NCBI GenBank assembly: GCA_026225435.1
Contig: JAMFST010001205.1
Coordinates: forward strand, 1-7,765
Direction of reading: 5' to 3'
Source: Labilithrix luteola
GTDB taxonomy: Bacteria; Myxococcota_A; Polyangia; Polyangiales; Polyangiaceae
Length of the DNA stretch: 7,765 bases
The notes beneath the pieces are model-generated. The model had not been told where the DNA came from, made no database searches, and saw only the letters and a list, made by a program, of their open reading frames with translations. Shown here piece after piece: positions 1 through 5,142 of the stretch. The number at the start of each line of letters is the position of its first letter. Position 1 is the stretch's first letter. Both the position numbers and the translations under genes were made by a program.

Positions 1-57
1 AAACTACAATTTGGTAATTAAGAGCTTTTAATCATATCCAAGGTTGAAATTCTAAGC
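1..57. other. AT-rich segment at window edge covering kinase 3' end
   Basis: This stretch is strikingly AT-rich compared with everything to its right. The last kinase codons read TTA GAA TTT CAA CCT TGG ATA TGA, whereas the codons just before them are GC-ending. Bases 17-32 form a near-perfect 16-base palindrome (ATTAAGAG / CTTTTAAT, one G-T pair) that abuts the kinase stop codon. It could be a weak terminator stem for the minus-strand gene, an operator, or simply AT-rich sequence. The sharp composition change suggests a junction with DNA of another origin (island edge, insertion scar or assembly join), but only 57 bases are visible. Confidence 0.5.
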
Positions 58-1201
58 TCGACATGGTCGGGATCAGCTCGATGGGCGAGCGCGCCGGGCC
101 GTTGCCCGAGGCGCGGTCGGTCATCGTCCGCTTGATCTGCTCGCGACGGTCGAAGATGGCCGTCCCCAGGCGGTCGACGATGATGCGCGTGAGCGCGCTG
201 TCCGACAGGGGGCTGGCCTGGACGAGCCATTCGTCGAGCGCGCGCTGCATCGCCTGCGCCGAGGGGTAGCGATCGGCCGGACGCTTGGACATGGCGCGCG
301 CCACGATGGCCCGCAGCGGCACCGGCAGCTGGGGGACCAGCTCCTCCGGCTTCTGCGGGAGGTCGTTCATCACCTTCATCAGGATGATGGCGTCGGTCTC
401 GCCGTCGTAGGCGCGCCGGCCGGTGAGCAGCTCGTAGAGGAGCGCGCCGGCGGCGTAGACGTCGGTGCGGCGATCGACCGGCTGGGCGGTAAGCTGCTCG
501 GGGGCGAGGTACGGCGCCTTGCCGCGCACCTGCCCGGCTTGCGTCGTCAGGCTGCGGCCGATCGCCTTGGCGATGCCGAAGTCGGTCACCTTGACGATCC
601 CCTCGCCGACCATGATGTTCTGCGGCGACACGTCGCGGTGGACGGCGCCGAGCGGCTCGCCGTCGTCGCCGCAGACCTCGTGGGCGGCGTGCAGGCCGGC
701 GCAGACCTGCGACATGATGCGCGCGGCGGCGCGCGCGTCGATGGGCGTCGGGTCGGAGGTGTACAGCTCGGAGAGCGGCGCTCCGTCGATCCACTCGAGC
801 ACCATCCACGGCAACCCGTCGGAGTCGCCGAGGTCGAGGATCTGGCAGACGTTGGGGTGGTGGATCTTGGCGGCGAGCGTGGCCTCGTCGAAGAAGCGCG
901 CCCGCAGCTCCTCGTTGTGCACGAGGCTCGGGAGGATCGTCTTCATGGCCACGAAGCGCGAGAAGCCATGCTGCCCGCTGGCCCGTGCCGCCCAGACGCG
1001 CCCCATCCCGCCGGCGGCGACGATGGCCAGCAGCTCGTAGCGGCCGACCACCGATCCGACGACCAGATCGGAGATGCGCTCGTCCGCCGGCGGAAAGCTC
1101 TGAGGCCGGAGACTGTCGAACGCCGGCTTGGTGAAACCTCTCGCAGGCGGCGGGCGGAGGTCGGAAGGCTGCGTGCTGGGATCGGGTGACGACTTGCCCA
1201 T
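32..1201 (-). CDS. Hanks-type serine/threonine protein kinase, soluble
   Basis: This is a predicted cytoplasmic Ser/Thr kinase of 389 residues that transfers ATP gamma-phosphate to protein Ser/Thr; its substrate is unknown. Numbering from the ATG at 1201: a Pro/Ser-rich N-tail (1-45), then the kinase domain (about 54-325) with glycine-rich loop AAGGMGRVW (62-70), ATP lysine in VAMK (K87), helix-C glutamate (E106), catalytic loop HRDVSPQN (D190, N195), DFG (D207), a Thr-containing activation segment, APE (233-235) and the late conserved arginine (R311). The usual lysine of HRDxKxxN is Ser, as in many myxobacterial kinases. No transmembrane segment or sensor domain follows, only a tail of about 60 residues. 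An in-frame TTG at 1246 would add 15 residues. I prefer the ATG because the added residues look non-conserved, although neither start has a clear Shine-Dalgarno. The last seven codons are AT-rich, so the native C-terminus may have been replaced. Divergent from the cyclase gene. Confidence 0.93.
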   Translation of the reverse strand: MGKSSPDPSTQPSDLRPPPARGFTKPAFDSLRPQSFPPADERISDLVVGSVVGRYELLAIVAAGGMGRVWAARASGQHGFSRFVAMKTILPSLVHNEELRARFFDEATLAAKIHHPNVCQILDLGDSDGLPWMVLEWIDGAPLSELYTSDPTPIDARAAARIMSQVCAGLHAAHEVCGDDGEPLGAVHRDVSPQNIMVGEGIVKVTDFGIAKAIGRSLTTQAGQVRGKAPYLAPEQLTAQPVDRRTDVYAAGALLYELLTGRRAYDGETDAIILMKVMNDLPQKPEELVPQLPVPLRAIVARAMSKRPADRYPSAQAMQRALDEWLVQASPLSDSALTRIIVDRLGTAIFDRREQIKRTMTDRASGNGPARSPIELIPTMSSLEFQPWI

Positions 1202-1266
1202 GGAGAAGAAAAGCGTACCTGGCTGCAGCGGCCTGTGGTGAGGCAAAGCGCGTATAGTGCGGCCTC
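1202..1266. promoter_or_regulatory. Divergent kinase/cyclase promoter region with TATAGT box
   Basis: This 65-bp gap is the only space between the two divergent start codons. On the plus strand, TATAGT at 1253-1258 matches five of six bases of the -10 consensus and ends 8 bases before the cyclase ATG, so transcription would begin at or almost at the ATG. No Shine-Dalgarno is visible upstream of that ATG, which fits a leaderless mRNA. No good -35 is seen. On the opposite strand the same bases read TATACG (1251-1256), a weaker -10 candidate that would give the kinase mRNA a leader of roughly 40 bases. The two promoters would overlap, allowing shared regulation. This is inferred from sequence only. 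Confidence 0.4.
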
Positions 1267-3108
1267 ATGAGCCGCGTGGTCCTGACAGCCTCGGTGGAGG
1301 TGGAAGGGCTGCCCGCCGAGCTGTGGCCGCTCCTCACCGACACGGAGCGGATGAACCGTACCCTGGGGATGCGCGAGGTCCGCTACGAGCCGATCGAGCC
1401 GCGCGCGACCGACGGGGCGGGGACGGCGGCGCGCTTCATCGCCCACACGCGGCTCGGCGGCCTGCCGGTGACCTACGAGGAGGAGCCCTTCGAGTTCGTC
1501 GTTCCGGAGCGCTACTCGGTGCGGCGGCGGTTGCGCGGGGGGCTCTTCTCCGAGCTGGTGACGCGCCTCGAGCTGGCGCCGGTGGGGGCTCGGCCGGGTG
1601 GGCCGAGTGGGGGCGCGGAGCACACCCGCGTCACCTGCACGCTGGAGCTGCTGCCGCGGGTCGGGCTCCTCACGCCCATCCTCCGCCGCTCGGTGCAGCA
1701 GAGCCTCGACGGGATGATCGCCGCCGCCGAGGAGGCCTCGCGCCGCCGGACCGGCAAGGGGGATCCGGTGGTGCCGCCGCCGATCGTCGATCGCCACCAC
1801 CTCGATCGGGCGCTCGAGACCTTGCGGGAGACCGGCGTCGGCGTCCACCTGGTGCGCCGCCTCCAGGAGCTGGTGCTGACGGCACACGAGGCGGATCTGG
1901 TCGCCGTGCGCCCCTTCGAGCTGGCCGCGCTGTGGGACACCGAGCCGCGGGAGCTGCTGCGCGCGCTGCTCCACTCGGTGAAGGCGGGGCTCTTCGAGCT
2001 GCGCTGGTCGCTGGTGTGCCCCAGCTGCCGCACCTTCACCGAGCAGCTGCGCGGCCTCGACGAGGTGCCGCCCGAGGGGCACTGCCAGCTGTGCGACATC
2101 AGCTTCGAGCTCGACGTCGATCGCGCCGTCGAGGCGACCTTCGTGGTGCACCCGGGGGTGCGCAAGGTCAACGACGCCACCTTCTGCATCGGCGGGCCGG
2201 GGCGCACGCCGCACGTGCTCGGGCAGGTGAACGTGGCGAGCGGCGCCACCGGCACCTTCGTGGCCCCCAGCGGAAACGATCGCTACCGCCTCTTCGCTCG
2301 CGGAGGCGCGGCGGTGCGGCTGGTCATCGACGCTCAGGGAGCACCGTCCGCTCGCATCACCGCCGGCGAGAGCCACTTCGACAGCGAGGAGATCCGCGTC
2401 GCTCCGGGCGCGCACCTCGAGGTGGTCAACGAGAGCGCCTCTCCTCGCCACGTGAAGCTCGAACGTCTCGTCTACGCCAGCCAGGCGGCGACGGCCTCGG
2501 TGCTGGCGACGATGGAGGACTTCCGCCGCCTCTTCTCGGCCGATCTGCTCAAGCGCGGCACGCCGCTCAAGGTCGCTCGGGTCGCCATGTTCTTCAGCGA
2601 TCTGACCGGATCGACCGCGCTCTACAGCAAGATCGGCGACGCCGCGGCCTTCCGCATGGTCGACGATCACTTCGATCTGCTCCGCGCGGTCGTCGCGGCG
2701 CACGAGGGGGTCATCGTCAAGACGATGGGGGACGCGGTGATGGCCGCCTTCCACGAGGAGCGCAAGTGCGTCGCCGCCGCCGTCGAGTCGCTGCGACGCT
2801 TCGAGGCCTTCCGCGCCGAGCGCGAGCACGGCGACGCCGTCGGGTTGAAGCTCGGGATGTACGCCGGGCCTTGCTACGTGGTCACCGCCAACGGGGTGCT
2901 CGACTACTTCGGCCAGACGGTGAACGTCACCTCGCGCATCCAGCACCTGGCCGACTCGGGGGAGCTGGTGCTCGAGACGCGCCAGCTCGAGTCGCTGCCC
3001 GAAGCCGACCGCGCCAAGGTGCGGGAGGTGGAGCGCTTCGAGGCGCAGGTGAAGGGGGTCGACGCCCCGCTGCACCTCGTTCGCGTGCGGCTGACGGCGA
3101 CGACCTGA
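1267..3108 (+). CDS. Class III adenylyl cyclase with SRPBCC-like N-terminus and zinc-ribbon middle domain
   Basis: This 613-residue protein is predicted to make cAMP from ATP in the cytoplasm. Residues about 1-155 resemble an SRPBCC (polyketide cyclase/START-like) fold, with a Gly/Pro-rich loop insertion at 107-117. Residues about 170-420 resemble the DUF5939-type region found ahead of some cyclase domains and contain two Cys pairs, C251/C254 and C273/C276, that look like a zinc ribbon. Residues about 434-608 are the cyclase catalytic domain. The metal-binding aspartates are D445 (FSDLTGST) and D489 (GDAVMAAF), and N553/R557 (VNVTSR) match the transition-state residues. K485 and D546 occupy the adenine-specifying positions, so all six key residues are present and ATP rather than GTP is the expected substrate. 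It probably works as a homodimer. No membrane segment is seen. The ATG at 1267 starts directly on the SRPBCC-like fold and has no Shine-Dalgarno, but a -10 box lies just upstream. The enzymatic call is firm; the ligand and the role of the N-terminal domain are unknown. Confidence 0.92.
   Translation: MSRVVLTASVEVEGLPAELWPLLTDTERMNRTLGMREVRYEPIEPRATDGAGTAARFIAHTRLGGLPVTYEEEPFEFVVPERYSVRRRLRGGLFSELVTRLELAPVGARPGGPSGGAEHTRVTCTLELLPRVGLLTPILRRSVQQSLDGMIAAAEEASRRRTGKGDPVVPPPIVDRHHLDRALETLRETGVGVHLVRRLQELVLTAHEADLVAVRPFELAALWDTEPRELLRALLHSVKAGLFELRWSLVCPSCRTFTEQLRGLDEVPPEGHCQLCDISFELDVDRAVEATFVVHPGVRKVNDATFCIGGPGRTPHVLGQVNVASGATGTFVAPSGNDRYRLFARGGAAVRLVIDAQGAPSARITAGESHFDSEEIRVAPGAHLEVVNESASPRHVKLERLVYASQAATASVLATMEDFRRLFSADLLKRGTPLKVARVAMFFSDLTGSTALYSKIGDAAAFRMVDDHFDLLRAVVAAHEGVIVKTMGDAVMAAFHEERKCVAAAVESLRRFEAFRAEREHGDAVGLKLGMYAGPCYVVTANGVLDYFGQTVNVTSRIQHLADSGELVLETRQLESLPEADRAKVREVERFEAQVKGVDAPLHLVRVRLTATT
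1589..1607. repeat. GC-rich inverted repeat coding a loop insertion in the cyclase
   Basis: CTCGGCC (1589-1595) and GGCCGAG (1601-1607) form a perfect 7-bp stem around a 5-base loop. It lies in the part coding the Arg-Pro-Gly-Gly-Pro-Ser linker of the SRPBCC-like domain. It is probably a by-product of a low-complexity GC-rich insertion rather than a regulatory site. Confidence 0.3.
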
Positions 3109-3278
3109 CGAGGGCTACGGATCAGCTCGGTGCGCGTGTCAAGTAGTGAAACAGATCGTCTCAAAGCGCGAAAGTCCGCGATACGAGGTCGTCCGCGCCC
3201 GGATGTGATGACTATATCGTTCGGGGGACGGCGGATTTTCTTGCCGCAGAGACGTAGAATTTCGATGCTGTCGTCACC
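3109..3278 (+). promoter_or_regulatory. Non-coding gap with candidate promoter for the pseudo-recombinase gene
   Basis: This 170-bp gap is less GC-rich than the flanking genes. TAGAAT at 3255-3260 matches five of six -10 consensus bases and lies 18 bases before the ATG at 3279, which would give a leader of only about a dozen bases. No convincing -35 stands at 16-18 bp upstream, and no Shine-Dalgarno precedes the ATG. A second AT-rich patch (CTATAT at 3212-3217) is a weaker alternative. I see no clear terminator for the cyclase gene here. Confidence 0.33.
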
Positions 3279-4010
3279 ATGGCCCGTCGTTCGAAGATCC
3301 ATCGCGCAAAGAACCCTCTCCAAGTCATCACCGGCACGAGGGCGGTTCTCTACGTGGCCGGGGGGACACGTGACCGCCGTACCCGCGCCGCCAGCTTGCA
3401 GAAGGAGGCGCAGTCGCGGGGCTACACAGTCGTCGGCAGCTTCACCGATGCCGTCGAGGGGGACGTCCCGCTCTCCGATCGGCCCGGGTTGACCGACGCG
3501 CTGGTCGCCTTGCGGACCAAGAACTCCGACGTGCTCTTCGCGCCGGACCGCGACGCGCTCGGAGACGCCATCGACCAGGTGGTGCTCGCCGACCTCGCGC
3601 AGCGCAGCGGCGCGGAGCTGATCGTGGCCGACGGGAGCCAGCCACCGGATCCGGATCCGGTGGAGCTCTCCATCGCGCTGCGCGTGAGCCACCTCTTCAC
3701 CGCCGTCGACCGCGCGCACCTGCGCTCGCTGCGCGACTCCGGCCAGCAGATCGAGCGCGCCCGGCGCAAGAACCTCTTCGGCCGCTGCCCCTGGGGCTAC
3801 CGCGTCGCCCAGGACGGCTCGCTCCAGCCGGACGAGGGGGAGCAGCGGGTCACCGCGGTCATCCGTCACATGCGCATGCAGGGCTACAAGCTGCGCGAGA
3901 TCGTGGCGGCGCTCCGCGAGCGCGGCGTGGTCGGGCGCAACGGCAACCCAATCGGGATGACCCGTACCTTCGAGATCCTGAACCAGGGGCGCGACTCGGG
4001 GGCGAGATAG
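3279..4010 (+). CDS. Serine-recombinase-like protein lacking catalytic residues (pseudo-recombinase)
   Basis: This 243-residue protein has the outline of a resolvase/invertase domain (about 21-140), a connecting helix (about 141-167) and the start of a large-serine-recombinase DNA-binding domain (about 168-237: CPWGYR, then L..D..E...V..I, G.....IV..L...GV.GR.G.P). RPGL at 68-71 and the DVLFAPDRDALGD strand-turn (84-96) align by eye with family motifs. In the usual YxRVST motif the protein has YVAGGT (25-30), so Arg becomes A27 and the nucleophilic Ser becomes G29. DRLGR becomes DALGD (92-96), losing both arginines, and the Glu-Arg of the following helix reads His-Leu (148-149). It should therefore not cut DNA. 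The zinc ribbon and coiled coil of full-size integrases are also absent. The frame is open and codon use matches its neighbours, so it is probably a kept gene, perhaps a DNA-binding regulator; that role is inference. The ATG at 3279 is the only suitable start seen. Confidence 0.8.
   Translation: MARRSKIHRAKNPLQVITGTRAVLYVAGGTRDRRTRAASLQKEAQSRGYTVVGSFTDAVEGDVPLSDRPGLTDALVALRTKNSDVLFAPDRDALGDAIDQVVLADLAQRSGAELIVADGSQPPDPDPVELSIALRVSHLFTAVDRAHLRSLRDSGQQIERARRKNLFGRCPWGYRVAQDGSLQPDEGEQRVTAVIRHMRMQGYKLREIVAALRERGVVGRNGNPIGMTRTFEILNQGRDSGAR
3642..3663. repeat. Perfect 22-bp palindrome inside the pseudo-recombinase gene
   Basis: The half-site CCACCGGATCC is followed immediately by its exact reverse complement, with two GGATCC units inside it. 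It codes the Pro-Asp-Pro-Asp-Pro stretch around residues 122-127, between the recombinase-like core and the connecting helix. A further GAGC (3635-3638) and GCTC (3665-3668) can extend the stem across a small bulge. It could be a dimer-binding site (for instance for the encoded protein), a hairpin in the mRNA, or chance from repeated Asp-Pro codons. Confidence 0.6.
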
Positions 4011-4019
4011 CGCCAGGTA

Positions 4020-4101
4020 GCCGGACCTCCGGCAGCGTTCGCGCCTGGTCGGAGGAGCGAGAAGCGGTCCTTCTATCGGCGCTGGCGATCCGCTGGCGCC
4101 G
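4020..4101 (+). terminator. Two GC-rich hairpins after the pseudo-recombinase gene
   Basis: The first hairpin starts 10 bases after the stop codon: GCCGG (4020-4024) pairs with CCGGC (4029-4033) around ACCT, and CCAGG (4013-4017) can pair with CCTGG (4044-4048) outside it. The second has CGGCGC (4077-4082) pairing with GCGCCG (4096-4101), with the direct repeat CGCTGGCG at 4080-4087 and 4091-4098. Neither is followed by a T-run, so intrinsic termination would be weak. They may slow or end transcription with Rho, or be RNA structure upstream of the lipoprotein gene. Confidence 0.3.
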
Positions 4102-4154
4102 CAGCTTTCCTGGATCGGAGTCGCCTGGCGCGGTGACTGCAGTGGTGGGGCTCG

Positions 4155-5141
4155 ATGAAGACCCCCTGGCTGTCGTCCTGCTTCGTGCTCGCCGTTCCTG
4201 CGCTGATCGTCGCCTGCTCGGGGGCGGGCGGGACCTCGCTCACCGACTACGTGCAGCCGAGCGAGTCGGCGGAGACGGTCGATGCCAGCGCCACGAGCAC
4301 CCCGACGTCGACGTCACCGGGCACCTCGACCTCGCCCACCGTCTCGAGCACCGCTCCGCCGACCGCGGTGGACGCCGGCAGCAGCGCGAGCAGCGACGGC
4401 GGCGCCGGAGACGCGAGCACGGCCATCAGCTGTCCGTACACCGGCACGCCGCTGCCCACGAGCAGCTTCGCCGCCTGCGGCGCCGGCGCGGTCTGCGCCC
4501 CGACCGCGCTCGTCCCGACCGCGAGCCAGGCCGACTTCGCCACCTGCACGACGGGTCTGTGCGTGCCCACCAAGGTGCTCGCCGCGTACGGCAACTACCT
4601 CCCCACGACCTGCACGAGCCTGCAAGGCGCCGAGGGGCGCTGCCTGAACCAGGTGCTGCCCAGCGTCGCGCCGCAGGTGAGCGAGCTGCCGCACGACGTG
4701 TGCGACAGCGACGAGTCGTGCGTGCCCTGTTTCAACCCGCTCGACGGCACCTCCACCGGTGCCTGCAACACCGTGAGCTGCGACGCGCCGAAGGATCCGC
4801 CGACTCTGTTCACCAGCTGCTGCTACTCCGGCAGCCAGCCCGCCGGCAAGTGCGTGCCGCCCGCCGCCGCCGGCTCCGCGGCGAGCAGCCTCAGCGCCGA
4901 CGTGTGCAGCGGCGGCGACGTGTGCGCGCCGACGGAGAACCTCGAGCCGGGCTTCGCGCCGCAGCCGTGCGAGGACGACGATTACGACGTCTTCTTCGGC
5001 TACACGGGCTTCTGCGTGAGCAACTGCATCGCCAACACCAACGGCCTCGGACGGGGGGGCTGCGACGGCGCGCACTACTGCGCTCCGTGCAACGACCCCT
5101 TCAGCGGTGATCCGACGGGCGTGCCCGGCTGCGGGAACTGA
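4155..5141 (+). CDS. Secreted cysteine-rich lipoprotein of unknown function
   Basis: This 328-residue protein begins with a lipoprotein signal peptide: K2, a hydrophobic run, and lipobox IVAC with lipidated Cys21. Serine follows the cysteine, which favours the outer membrane. Residues 22-90 form a disordered Ser/Thr/Pro/Ala/Gly/Asp linker. Residues 91-328 contain 24 cysteines, an even number suited to disulphide bonding in the periplasm or outside the cell. The Cys patterns recur: AVCAPT (112-117) and DVCAPT (255-260); CVPCFNPLDG (189-198) and CAPCNDPFSG (309-318); CVPT (136-139) and CVPP (233-236). This suggests two diverged copies of a roughly 100-residue unit. I know of similar unnamed proteins in Polyangia-type genomes but of no function for them. 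GGTGGGG five bases before the ATG at 4155 is a modest Shine-Dalgarno, and the signal peptide fixes the start. The stop codon lies one base from that of the convergent TPR gene. Confidence 0.85.
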   Translation: MKTPWLSSCFVLAVPALIVACSGAGGTSLTDYVQPSESAETVDASATSTPTSTSPGTSTSPTVSSTAPPTAVDAGSSASSDGGAGDASTAISCPYTGTPLPTSSFAACGAGAVCAPTALVPTASQADFATCTTGLCVPTKVLAAYGNYLPTTCTSLQGAEGRCLNQVLPSVAPQVSELPHDVCDSDESCVPCFNPLDGTSTGACNTVSCDAPKDPPTLFTSCCYSGSQPAGKCVPPAAAGSAASSLSADVCSGGDVCAPTENLEPGFAPQPCEDDDYDVFFGYTGFCVSNCIANTNGLGRGGCDGAHYCAPCNDPFSGDPTGVPGCGN

Positions 5142-5142
5142 C

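Noticed and set aside
1202..1246. TTG start extending the kinase by 15 residues
   Set aside because: The extension is not clearly conserved in type, TTG is a rarer start and no Shine-Dalgarno precedes it; the ATG at 1201 is simpler, although RNA data could reverse this.
943..3075. 710-codon open frame on the minus strand opposite the cyclase gene
   Set aside because: It overlaps a clear cyclase, its translation is Arg/His/Leu/Gly-rich with no domain, and long antisense open frames are expected in such GC-rich DNA.
1257..3146. 629-codon open frame on the plus strand, shifted relative to the cyclase
   Set aside because: Its translation is an Arg/Ala/Gly-rich low-complexity string without motifs, while the other frame encodes a full set of cyclase residues.
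3130..3492. 120-codon GTG-start frame entering the pseudo-recombinase gene
   Set aside because: Most of it overlaps the recombinase-like gene out of frame, and it shows no recognisable domain and no ribosome-binding site.
3279..4010. Active integrase or resolvase of a mobile element
   Set aside because: The catalytic Ser and key arginines are missing, no flanking inverted repeats or att-like direct repeats are visible, and no other mobile-element genes lie nearby.
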